Below, piece after piece: positions 1 through 12,400 of a stretch of 64,000 bases of DNA; position 1 is the stretch's first letter, and each line of letters opens with the position of its first letter. The DNA comes from Sitta carolinensis (taxonomy: Eukaryota; Chordata; Aves; Passeriformes; Sittidae), in NCBI GenBank assembly GCA_032173965.1, contig JAVUNC010000019.1, positions 16,236,234 through 16,300,233 of the forward strand, in the 5' to 3' direction. The notes beneath the pieces were generated by a model. The model did no database searches and was not told the DNA's origin. It worked only from the letters and a program-made list of their open reading frames with translations. Made by a program: the position numbers and the translations under genes.

Positions 1-3000
1 CGAGCCACTCCAGAGCTTGTATCTGAATATTTGGTTCTCATGTATATTTATTTACTTAGGAGTGGCATTCCTATTTTTATAGCTTTGAGTTTTTAACTTT
101 CTTGTTAGCAGCATTAACAAGGTTCATGGCATATAAAGTGAGCTGTGGCATTTAAAAAATGCTGGCCTAATGTAACACCAGCCTTTTTTTATATACATGT
201 TCAATGGCAAACTCCTACTGACAGGCAGAATGCATTTCTATGTCTGGGCAAGTTTATAGATGGTGTTCCCACCTCTGGGCCACAAGGTCACAAATTTGTT
301 TCTGATTCTATTAAAGAAACACTCAACAATGGTAACTTTGTGTGCTTCTTTTTTTTTTTTTTTCCTTTTTCTTTTTTCTTAATGAGGGGGGACTGTTTTA
401 TAAGATCCACAATCTTAAAGATACTCCAAGGAATCTCTATTGGCTGCTGGGCTTTTCACCCCTGTGCCCTGACCAAATAACACTGGCTGCAGATTTGAGA
501 AGCTTTGTCTGTTAGCAGTCAGGTAAGACAGATTTTGGAGACTAAAGAAAGAACAGGCATTTCCATGCTGTCCATCCACGTGTCTGCCCTGGTTTCAGCG
601 GGGTTTCAGGGGATTTGCCTCTGCAGCCAAAGGATGTGCAGAAATCACAGGTTCACAGTGCCTGCTGCCTGCTCCTCCTTCCTCAGCAGATCCCCTGTGA
701 GACCCTGAGCACCCTACCCAAGGGCTTTGCTGCCTGGCCCTGCACACGTGTGGGATGGAGGGAACAACATTCCCCCTTCCCTGCCTTCCCCTCTCCAAGG
801 TTTTCGAGGCGAGGCACTTGGAGAGCAATAAAGGCCTTTGCACCACGTACATTAATAATGATACTTACTGAGCTCAGGGCAAGGACAAGCAGAAAGATGA
901 CTTAGAGGTGGCTGCTGTGCCCTGGGAAACACCAGCCTGATTTTTTTCCTTGGGGTTAGTTCAGGCACGTTCTCCTTTATGCCGTGTGGTGGCTCCAGCT
1001 GCAGCTCCCTCTGCAGAAGTGTTTACTGCCTGACGCCCAGCCTCATTTAACAAGAGAGGAGGCACAATCCAGCCTGGCCTCAGCCAGGAAACCCCTTCCT
1101 GCTGGAGCACACGCTCTGGGGCTTTGTGGCTGCAAACTTGCAGAGCCTGGGCTTGAGAAAGGAGCAGGGGCCAGCAGAAAGGTTGAGCTGATGGGGTGAA
1201 ATGAAGAGCGCGGGAGAGAGGGAGAGCTGGTGAGTTTGGAGGAGGCAGGATAAACTCAGATGTCTGCTGAAAGAATTCCAGCATCATCCATTCCTGTCCA
1301 GTCACAAAAAGGCAGAAGGGCAAGAAGCAGAGCCCTTTCTGTGGGATGCTTTGCTTACTGTGGTTAGGAGGATCAAGGCTAGGTATCACATGAAGGGAGG
1401 TGCCCTGGAATAAAGCAGGGAGCGGGAATTTCTAGGCTAGGGAAAGGCTGATCACGTTGAAACTGAGCACAGGAAAGAGAATTTGCAGTGTCTGGCTGGA
1501 GGACTTTTAGCTATACAAGAGGACTCCAGGTCTATTCTTTCTCTAATTTCCTTGTGCCCCCAAGGAAGCTTCTACTGGAAATTTGCTACCATTTATGGGA
1601 GGACTGGAAGAATGAGGGCCAGGCTGTGACTGAGCATCTGGCAATCAGAAAGAGGGTTCAAAGGGGAGGAAACTGCTCATACAGGATCTGAGAGTGCCAT
1701 TCTGCACTGAGAATTGACCCCTGCAAGCGACAGGCTGCCACTGCTGCTCATTCCACATGGGTATTTCTGCAAAGTGACAGTTCAGGAAGCTCTCTGCAGC
1801 CTGGCTCTAGCAAGCTGACTTTGCCCTCTGAAAATCATCATCACCACAGATTTCTGTGGCCCAGTGAACTCCTAACTGATCTTTTGCAGTAGTACCTGCT
1901 TCAGATTCTCTCCTTCATGATAATGATGGGTCTGGCTGCCAACAATGACCACAAAACCATTACTGACCATCTTTGCTCAGAGGAGACATTGCTTCCTAAC
2001 AAGTACTTTTTCTCTGCTGTATTTGGTCACCTGAAATAGAATTGTTTATGATCACCATGAAAAACCTTTACTAAAACAGGTTTCAAGTCGTCTTGCTTCT
2101 CCTGAGAAAGACAAGTTTAGGGGCAAGTTTTTAAAGGATCCTGACAGAAATTCCCTTAAAATAAAGATATACAGGTAGGGAGAAGGTATGTATCTCCCAC
2201 AAAGCACAGGCAGTTCTCCACTAGAGCAAACAATCTGCTTCAGTTCCTGTGATCTCTATTAATTTGGTTACTGGTACTAACCACTTGGACAGTTTACAGC
2301 CCCAATTCTGTGAGAAAAGCAGAAGCAGGTTTAATGTGTTTGTGTTTTGGTCAGAAAAGAATCCAAAATAGCCAGGGCGGCTTGTCCATAAGAGACAGGA
2401 TTAAAAAGCAAGCAATGATTCAATTGCTTTGCCCCACATTTAGGCTTTCTACTTTATTAAATAATACAAACATTTTGATTGTTACAGAAATGCTGGTGAA
2501 ATGGATTCAAGATAATGAAGAGCCTGTGACTTTTTTTTGGGGGGGGTTTTGTTGGCATCATGACACCAAGAAAGAAGTTGATCACAGTTTTCTGAAGAGA
2601 AAAGCAGCAGATATTTACCTTTCCTGTTTACTCCCACCTACAAGAGAGAATTTTCCGTAAGTACTCTGTACCATCAGGCACATATAGCAAAAATGTTCTG
2701 CATAAGTGAGCCCAGAGCTAAACCAACAAAGTACAGTGACAAACACTGCTACTCATTACTCCCAGCAGCATTCCCCACAAAGCACAGTTTCTGTGGCAGT
2801 GCTGGAAGACTTAGGGCTTGCTTCTGGGAGGGCAGGATGAGCACCAGGGCTGCTGGGCACATCTGGTTTGGGTTGGCTCCCACAGCACATGCTGCAAACC
2901 CCACAGAAGTGGCTGTTCTGCAACACAGAAGCAGACCTGGAGTGTGCATTGGACATATAAATATATATATACAGGGGTATAAATGCTAGGAGCTGCACTG

Positions 3001-6000
3001 CCATCAGCCCATCTGCTGCTCTTTGTGTCACCTCTGCTGTGGGACTGCCAAGGACCATGGTCACCCTCCAGTGCCTTCTTAGAGACAGCCACAAGCATGC
3101 CACATACATCCAGCCCTTCCAGTAGCTACCCCCTGTGCTCTCAGGGATTCTCTCCCTTCCCTCAGCCCTTTCTTCCCTGCCTTCTTTCCTCCCAAAACTG
3201 GCATCACTCAGCATTTTGGCCAGGAGACCAGTCCTCCAAACTGAAAACATCAAAGCATATCTCTGGTTAGATCTCATCCCAACCCTCCAAGCCTGTTGAC
3301 TTGGAAAGTGAATAACTAATAAGGCAGCATGCCATTGTTTTCTGTTTATGATAATGGAAATAAATGGTTGGCTCCAACTCAGGCACTGATTGTTCCTTTG
3401 ATATCGCTGCCAGGAAGCAAAATAAAATGGAATTTTAAAAATCACCTTTCACAGTGAGTGCCACAGGCGTTTGAAAGATGAGCTTTTTTCCATGTCAAAG
3501 GCTCTACCAGAAGTGCCAAATACATGAGAAGAAAAATTCAAATCCTTCACTATTAAAAAAACCAACATAAACAAGAGCACAAGAGAGAGTGTGAGAGCAG
3601 GATGGCCTGGGTGGGCTGGCACACCTCAGATGTCCTGAGAGTGCTCATGAGTGAGCAGCAGAGCTGCCTCCATGGCAAAGAGCACTTCCTGAAGAATATA
3701 GAACACATCCTGTGCATTCTCCCCCCCAGTAAAAAAAAGCACAGGTGGGCTGATGAATTACTCTGTCTGCCTGGCAGCTCTTAAACTAATAATAAGAGAC
3801 TTTAGGAGCCAAAAAGGCAGGGGGGTTCTTTGCCCCAGAACTTGAACCACTCATAAATCTTTCTTTCATGATTTGGGTTTTTTTTTTTAAGCTACATGAT
3901 GCAGCAATTTCACTGCACATCCAATGCCTTCACAGTGTTTTAGTGCTTTCCCCATGGGATTTTAGGGGCAGGCTTTCAGGTGTTTGAGTTTTTCTCAGGG
4001 TGCTGCCACTCCTCCCGAAGGTGTCAGGCACTGGCAGCGCTGTGGCACACCCGGGAGGAGGCTCCTCCCCGGAGTTTGGGGCTGGATGCAGATCTTACAC
4101 TCCAACTCGTGTTTGGTTTGGTTTTCATGACGTGCTGCAGTTTGATTTGGCTCAGAGCGGGGCATGGAGCAGAGAGCCAGATTCAGATCTCAGGCCAAAC
4201 GTGGATTTTGTGTCTCAGCTACCAAACCTCATCATGGTTTGGCAAAGTTGTGCTCTCACCTGCTCACACCATGTGGGGAACACCTGTGGTCTGCTGCAAA
4301 GGAGGTAGCTGGTGCTGTGAGGAGCTCCCAGCAGGAATGCCAGGCTAGGAGAGCCTGCTTGGGCTGGCCCTGGCTGCTGCAGGTGGGCTGGGAGTGCAGA
4401 GACACTGAACAGCTCAGGGGAAAGGCTGGGGTGTAAAGAGAAGCTTCAGGAGCAGAGTGCAGCTTTGTGCCTTTCCTTGGTGTCACGATTCTCTGAACCT
4501 TCTCACAGCACTGGGACCCAGACCCACAACAGCAGCAGCACGACCCAAGAGCAGACCAGCAGGAATGAGAACTCTATCCCTTTCTTCAAAAGCCTGCTTT
4601 TGAAACAATCCCCCACACTGCCTCCAGTCAGAGTTCTTGGATATCATTTTTGGAAGAACATACTAGAAGACCCTTTTTTTCAAAAGCTCAAACCAATTCC
4701 ACAGCTTAAATGGCAAAAGATCTGTATGACAAACAGTGTGGCCTGCTAAATATTAAGGCTGTTGGGCATAGATTTTAGGCCCATGCTTGGCTCAAAGTGC
4801 ATCCTTTTTCTGCAAAGTGTTTAAGCAAATGATTGCCTTCAAGGCTGTAGCTGTGCCCCACAGAATGGGGCAATTTAACTGGGACTTTATGAAGTGCTTA
4901 TGACATAGGTGCTGTTCTGAATAGAAAGGTTTGAAGGGCTCCCACCAAAGTGCCCTGGAATAAAGCAGACTTTCAATTGGCATCAGCAAATATTCATCCA
5001 GGTCCTAATTTTTAAACTTATTACTAGCTTATAACAGGATATTTAGAAAGAAAAGGGAAGGACCTTTCTTCTCCAGATAATACCATCTACTCTATTTCTG
5101 AAAATTAAGGGTGTGATTACTGACCCATAAGTTCTTTATGATCACACTTTGGTTTGAACTTTTATGAGTGTATGTAGGTTTACTAACTCTAGCACTGCCC
5201 AGTAATTTATTTCCCAGGTGGGCTACGAAAGTCATCTGGAAGAAGGAAAACAGTGTCTAAGGGCTTGCTGTGCAAAGAGATGATTGTGCTGGCTGGATTT
5301 GTGCATGGATGTTTTTGGAAACAGTTTTCAGAGGAAAGGTAAAGTTTTCTAATGAAATCAAACCTTTTCCTTTAACCCAGCAGCAGAGCTTCAAATTCCT
5401 GCTTATTTCATTGAAAGACTGATGATTGCTATCTGCTGTTCTTTTGAGGACAGAAGCTGGGTTCAAAAGCAGCAAAAAGCTGTTCAGACCCCAAAAGCTG
5501 CTGTGACAGTAATGTGAAGAAGCTCTGAGTGTCTTTGTAACCCTGTCCCCCTTTTTTCCCCACAAGACAATCAACCTCAGGGGCTTTTCAGAAACGTTCA
5601 TGCTCTGAACTGCATGACCAGAGCTGTGGTACCCCCAAGGGCAGCACAAAAATGTTCCAGGTGCCAAAGGGCAGCTTCTCTGTGCTCAGCGAGTGCCCCT
5701 TGGCTGGTGAGAAAAGCTGAGTCAATGATGCTCACCTGAGGCAGCTGCTGATGCTGTGGCACCTTGCAGGTTGACTCTTCAGTGCTGTTTGAGTCCCAGG
5801 GCACCGTGGTTTGGCTGGCAGGAGCTGGCACACCTGTAAATCACTTGCTGAACATTGCTCTGCCCTGCCTGAAGAGACAGAAATGAAACATTTTCAGACC
5901 TGAAAATGCAGTTGGCATTGATGTTCTGGCTCGTGAACTATTAGTGATATTTACAAGTCCCTGGAGACCAAGGAAATATTGCACTGTGCTATGCAAACCC

Positions 6001-8952
6001 AATATTAAATGAAATTTCTGCTCCTGCAGCTGATGTGGCCTCTACTCATTCCACCCAGCAAGTTCCTGGGAATACTTCAGTGCAAAGAAAAATCTACTTT
6101 GTTCTCTAAAAAAAAACCCCCTCTCATTGGCAATATCTGTGAAACTTCAGGAAAGTGATTCCCAAGGAATCACCTCCTGGATACAGCACAGTTCAGATTG
6201 CTGTGACACTCATGCTAAAGTTATCTTGGTTTAACTTTAAAGCAGCACCTCCCTGAGGACCCCTCAATTGTGGAATGAGTGATGTGTTTCTGTGTTCTGT
6301 GAGAGCCTGGATTATTTTTAATCTTCTGGACACGTTACAAAGATCAATTTATAGTCTCACAGAGACGGTAAGGACAAGGGTTTGAGGCAGACAGAATGGG
6401 GGTTGGCTGTTGTTGATTAGTGAATATTATTATTTCTGAAATAAAGGGAGATTTTTCAAGGCATCTTTGACTTCCTTGAACTGCTTGCTTCATTTCAGAG
6501 AAAAAGTGCTGGGAACTGGCCCAGATGCATGGACTGCAATGCATCCATGTTCTCTTAGCCCAGCAGAGAATTTGATCAACACATGACAAGCTGTGCAAGT
6601 CCTCACAGCTCTGGACAGGTGCTGTGTACTAAAAAACCACAGTAGATAATAACAGCAAAGCTTTCTTCTACCCTTTCTTGTCACCATTTTATATATACTA
6701 TAATGAATTATGCCAAGGACTTTATTCCCAAATTATTTGAACATGGAAGAGGATCTTCCTTGTAATTTTGAGACATACAGCTTGACAGCATTTTCAATAT
6801 TCTGCAAGGCTTTCAATGAAAATAGCAAGGACGGAGTTGGAGCCAAACTACGGTGTGTGCTTCCCATAATATTCTGTATTGTACGTTTTAAAATTCTCTT
6901 TTCATTCATGCTGCAGACCCAGCAGTTCAAATATTTATCACAGAATACAGCACAGACATGCAGCCTGAATCTGTATACATTTCAGAAGTCATAAAAACCA
7001 GTGAGCAGATTTTTTTCCAGTTCTACTTATATCTTACTTGAACCTAACTTGGTAAAGTGCAATTCCTGACACTTAAAGAGACTTCACTACAATTGTTCCT
7101 TAAATTTTGGCAGATGAAAAGCAAGAACCACAGAGTTTTTTGTTATTTCAAACTAAAAGAGTCAAATGGCCTAGGTTTGCCCAAAATTTCACAAACACTT
7201 CTGCAAGGAAACATGGCAGGGCACTTTTAAAAAATGCTGGTAATGTCCAGAATTCCACACAGCTGAATTTAAAACTTTGCCACGTTTCTTTGGTTTTTTT
7301 TTCCAAAACCTTCCACCATGATTGTTTTCATATCCTTGTAAGCATAGCCAGGACTTTTTAGACTGGTTGGCTTTCAAGGATTTACAACCAAAGAATTTTA
7401 GTTATGGAGTAGAGAAAAGGGCTTTTCCTTGGGGAATGTCATTCCTGGAAGTGCCATCCACTGGTGTTCCTTCCTGGCAAGTCCCAAGGGACCAGTCCCA
7501 GGAAGGGCTGAGATGAGGGGACACTGCACAGGTGGCTCCAGGGCAGGTCCCTCGTTGCCTTTTCAAACCAGGTGGGTCCCCTCCAGTTCTTGGAAAGGCC
7601 TCAGTGACACAAAGAGACCTTTAGAAGAGTGGCATGTCACCAGGTTGTGCTTGACTCTCTGTGGGAATTTACTCAAGTCCTCCAGCTCCTCCTTGCCCAA
7701 TTCTGCCCTCTGGAGATGCCCAGAGTCTGGGGTGGTGGGACAAGGCTGTGCCCTCCTGTGAGCCCAGGCACTGTGAGCATGAGGGCTGGCAGGTTCACTT
7801 CCAAAGCTTGCTCCTGATCTGAACCATGAACCAGCATGGAAATGCTCTTGGAGGTGCTCCCTGAGTGGGAAGATCTGCTACAAATACAAAACACATGCTA
7901 AAGGCTTGAGAAACTGATACGAAGGATAAAAGTGACACTTTCAAAACCAGGGTCAGAAGTGGGAGCCAAACCAGGATTTATTCACTTCCTTACCACTGTT
8001 TTATCTAGACTGCTGCTTCTTGAATTTAATCTTAAATCCTGAAAATTCATAGCCTTTCCTGGACATCTTTTATGCCGTGGTTATCACTCTGTAATGGTAA
8101 AGGGTTGACTATTAAAATAAACATCCCAGTTACAGACAGTTATCTGACATCAGTGAAATGGTGAAGTTCCAATTCCCTGAACACCTGTAAAGCTTTCATT
8201 TTCCCTCTCCAAAAAAACCAAGATGACCTTCTCTTCCCCTTCCGCTGATACTTCTCTTCCTAAGGCCCTCTTCTTGGCCTGTCTTAGCCTCAAATCAGAA
8301 GGCAGATGGATTTTCAATATGAGCTTTATGGTTAGTTGTACCTCCTTCCCACTAAAATACTGCAGATTTCTGTGGTAATTCTACTTCCAGCATTGTCAAA
8401 AGTATGCAAAAGCCACTCTTATTACATGTGAACAAAATTGAAAGAGATAAAAATCCAGAAAGGGAGTTATTTTTTTACAAAGGCAGAGTTTTACTGAGAT
8501 ATGGGATGGTCCAGGATTTGAACGTCCTATAAACTTGTGGGTCTTTTCTTGTGGAGGTCAGTGTGTTCTTCAGGCACTGAAAACAACATCCCTTACCCTC
8601 TTACCCCATCTCTAATAGCTCAAATATTGCCAATAGCATTTCAATTCCCTCAATAAGAGCTCTGACAAGAGCACCCAGAGGTTTTGACTTCCACTTGGCC
8701 TAGAGATCTTTCTTGAAATGATCTTTTACACATTTCACAGACTGGGAATTTCAAGCATCTGTGTCTGCACCAAAGAGGTGCAGACTTCAGTTCATCTGAC
8801 CAGAGTAAAAAACCCACTACCCCAAGCTGTCAAATCACCTCAGAACCTTGTTGGTCCCTTCTAGAAGAATCCTTCTTCCCCCAGAGCATCAGAAAAATAA
8901 TCATTGCTTAGGAGTGCAGAGATGATGGCTGGACCTACTGGACCTAGTAGCC
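1..8952. other. Unique non-coding DNA, no gene seen
   Basis: This stretch is AT-rich single-copy-looking DNA with no supportable gene, no recognised transposon and no RNA gene. It holds a T-rich tract at about 349-381, a short AT run at about 2957-2972 and a 19-base exact repeat at 1400-1418 and 4950-4968. The longest open frame (minus strand, 2756-3445) runs through the AT microsatellite, has tryptophan-rich and low-complexity parts and resembles no family I know, so it is treated as chance. The region could be intergenic or a large intron. The sequence does not decide between them. Confidence 0.55.
349..381. repeat. T-rich tract
   Basis: This is a run of about 17 T followed by further T-rich sequence broken by C. 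No attached retrocopy is recognisable on either side, so it is listed as simple sequence only. Confidence 0.8.
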
Positions 8953-9416
8953 TGTCTTGGGTCACAGTGCCAGATGTGCCCAGCAGCATGTGTTCTGTCA
9001 CCAGCTGTCAAACTGGGGCAGGGCTGGGCTGTGGTGCTCCTCTGTTCATGGGGCAGCTGTTAAAAACCAGCTGGGCACTTTGCTTTATCTCTTCCACCCC
9101 AGCCTCCCTCCAGGAGAGAGCTTCTGCTGATGGCTACTGAGTCTCCTGTCCTGGCTGATAAACTGACACCATCCCATGGGAGAGGCTCCAGCCAGGGCAG
9201 GTTGGATTCTGACTCTGTCACTGGGGTTGGGTTTTGTATTACTAGCATTTTAATTTTAATTCTCCTACTAAAGAACTGTTATTCCTATTCCCATCTCTTT
9301 GCCCTTGAGCCCCTTAATTTCAAAACTATATAATTTGGAGGGAGGGGGTTTACATCCTCCATCCCAAAGGAGGCTCCTGCCTTCCTTAGCAGACACCTGT
9401 CCTTCAAACCAAGACA
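8953..9416 (+). mobile_element. ERV LTR, family A, copy 1
   Basis: The element begins TGTCTTGG and ends CCAAGACA, a perfect 8-base terminal inverted repeat of the TG...CA type expected of a retroviral LTR. It is 464 bases long. A second copy in the same orientation lies at 17783-18230 and is nearly identical across its central 200 bases, which supports both boundaries independently. A degenerate polyadenylation signal (ACTAAA, 9268-9273) sits where copy 2 has AATAAA, which sets the plus orientation. The 5-base flanks (TAGCC and ATTCA) do not match, so no target-site duplication is visible. No gag, pol or env frames follow, so it is probably a solo LTR. Bird ERVL-like LTRs with this G-rich 3' part are the best guess for the family, by recognition only. 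Confidence 0.8.
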
Positions 9417-12400
9417 ATTCACCTCCAGCTGGTCCTGCCTGGTGCCCTGGGGTGGACCCTGGCCCTACTTCACACAATTGCATGTTTGCAGCAGCTGTGC
9501 TCGTGCACTGCCTGCATGGGGGTCTCTTCTCCTTGGCCTCCTCTGGGCACAGCCCTGCTCCTGCTGCTCCCTGGCAGTAAGGCTCAGGCACATCCTTGAC
9601 AAAGGCTGTTTGGGTTCTGGCTGGGAAAACAATCCTCCTGCCTTCAGTGCTGGCAGTGATGCTGCTCTCCACTGCTCCGTGTGTCTGAGCTGCAGGGATG
9701 ACAGCTCTGTAATTTTCTTATAAAGCAAACACGCTTTTACCCCTGACAGCAGGCAATCCAGGGCCAGCAAATTACTGGCAAATGCCGCCTATATTCATCT
9801 CTTCAAGTGTTTTGGCTTTTCTTTACTTCCAATTTGCCTGGAGGCAGACATTTGAGATAACAGCTGTTATGGTGATATTATCAGTCAATCTGTGTCAGGG
9901 AATGCCAGGAAAATGCCTGTGGAGAGGACCTCTTGGGTTTTGGGTTTTAACTGCTCTGGGGCAAATCCACTTCTTTGTCAATGCTCTGCTCAAAACATGA
10001 GAAGAGAACCAGTCCGTGGGACTGGTTTCTGCCCTCTGATTATGAAGAAATGCCTCTTCCTGCTGCTAGAGCATGGGTTCCCTTCCTGCTCATTGCTGAT
10101 CTAGAGCAGTCCTTTGGCAGACCACACCACATTTTCCTCTTGCTGTTGAGCAGTGTCAGAGCACATCTGCCGCCAGAAACATCCCTGTGATTCTCTGGTG
10201 ATTCACTTGCTGTAGAATAACTGGGGAGACCCTGAGAAACCCTGCTAAAAGGGATCTCTACCTTCCCATGGAAGACCCTGCATAGCTTTCTTGGATCCAG
10301 TTATAATGTTTTCTGGGGAGGAAAGTTTCTTTGCTTCCTGAGCTGGAGGGCTCAGTCAAGAGCCATCAACAAATAGGTCTGGAACTCTCTCTGAAAAAAG
10401 CTGAGCCATCTGCAAGAGGGACAAAAAGATTTATTGGTTCTTTAGTGAAGATGCCATGACACCACCAGGAAGGTGTTGGCTTGGGAATTAGCGCTCTGCA
10501 CTTTTTTTTTTTCCCACAGAAATACAAGATGACAACCCAAAACTTTGTATCTTTGGAAGGAAACTGGGATGTGCCCCTGTTCCGTATATTAATGACTATC
10601 AGCCAGTTTTTCCTGTTAGTTTGATGAAAGCTGACATGCTTTGCACTAGACAAACTTATTCATTATGCTTTCATTGAAAACACTTTGTATCTGAACATCT
10701 TAAACTACTTTACTGACATCAAGCCTGTGGGAAGATAAGTAGTTACACCTATGAAATGATCATGATTCCAAAGAAGCAATGGAATACAGGCATTTTGTGT
10801 GTCTGCAGTCCCAAAGGAACAGAAAATAAGCATTTCTGCTTGCGTATTTAACTGCTTTCAAATTTCCTAATATCTCTTAATTATGTGGTAACAGCAGAGA
10901 TTGTTCTTCTCCATTTCCTTAACATTACAAAAAGCTGTTTTTCTGGAAATTAAGAGCCCAGTTCTAGTCTGCACGCCACATCTCCTGACCAACCAACTGT
11001 GGGCAAAATAGTCAGACTACTGTGGTCTGTTTAGTCGTTTAGAAAATGAGGAGATATCCTAAAAATAGGTTTAAACATTCCAATACCTCAGCGACAGAGC
11101 TCACACAGGCACCTGTGCAGTCAAAGAGAAAGGTGACTTGGAAGGCAAGCCTGGAACAGAGATCACAGAGGTTCCATCCAAGCAAACTGCTACCAAGTAA
11201 ATCTCATGGGTTTGTTTCCCAAAGGTAGCTTTCTCAGCTTTGAGACACCTGTTCCCAAGTATCATCAGGTTATTAAAAGAAGCTGGCATTTTTGTGGGCT
11301 TGGAAGATGCACAAAGTAGGTGTGTGAAATTCATTTTCACCCATGGCACTCAGGTGCAGAAGTTTTGAACAGTCTGAAATGACTGCACAGGAGAGAATAC
11401 CTCATGCCCCAAAAATTTTCACTGAGCTCAAAGAAACTATTAGCAGCCTTTTCTTTTTGGGTCTTCCAGAGACAAGAAGAATGTGCTGCCTGCTCAAACA
11501 TGGTGGAACCAAACCAGATAATCTGTACCACAGAAATTTACTAAGCACTGCTTTGACTACATGCTTTCATCACTGCTGGTGTGGTAACATAAAGGATTTG
11601 TTCAGCACAGGTGAGCCCCTTCTTCCAAATGTCTCCAGGCTTTTGGGAAATTTCAGTTGCTGGAATTGAAGTCTTGCAGTGAGTAAGCTTTGAGGGATGG
11701 GAATGCAATTGTGAATTTCCTGTATCACTGTGGTAGGACTGCTGGGGCTAAACAAACTGGCTGGAAAAAGGGTTTTCTTTGATTTCTAGGGAGATTGACC
11801 CAGTGAGAAAAAATTTTGTATTTCTTGTGAAAATCTGGGTAGAGGTTTTGGAAGGTAGATGGCCTTCCAAGAGGGGAGGGATACAATTTCCTGCTGTGCC
11901 TCAAAGACTGACCATGGCTGAAAACAGAGGTTGGTCTTAAAGAACTGATGTCTGACAAAGGCATCACCCTCTTGGAGCAGAGCTGCCAGAAACCAAGGTG
12001 AGAAGGAATTCAAGGTTTCATGACTTTAAAGCTACTGTTATTACTTATAGTGTCATTTGGATGGTTTCTCTCTGATATTATAGTATCAAATACCCTCCAA
12101 GCAATCCTCCACTAAGATGTGGTTTGCTGGAAAACAGACAGTGCCATTCTCTGGACTCATCACCTGGAATTGAGAAAAAAGGGCTGTGCAAATCTGCAGC
12201 ACGGAAGAATATAAAAGACAAACAAGGAAATGTCAATTAAGATTAATAAGATAAGATGTACAACAACTGGCTTGGCAGTCATACATTTCCTTTAGCATTT
12301 TCTCTGTAATTCACTTCTGTGAGATAAATACAGCCATGCAAGGTAAGAGGGATGACCAATGAAACAGACATTTTCGTAGAAAAGGTCTCTTTCATACTTG

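Noticed and set aside
2756..3445. 229-codon minus-strand open frame, the longest in the window
   Set aside because: It crosses an AT microsatellite, has chance-like composition, overlaps other frames and resembles no family.
9440..9458. tRNA primer binding site just after the first LTR
   Set aside because: TGGTGCCC fits only loosely, lies over 20 bases from the LTR end and matches no primer tRNA 3' end I can name.
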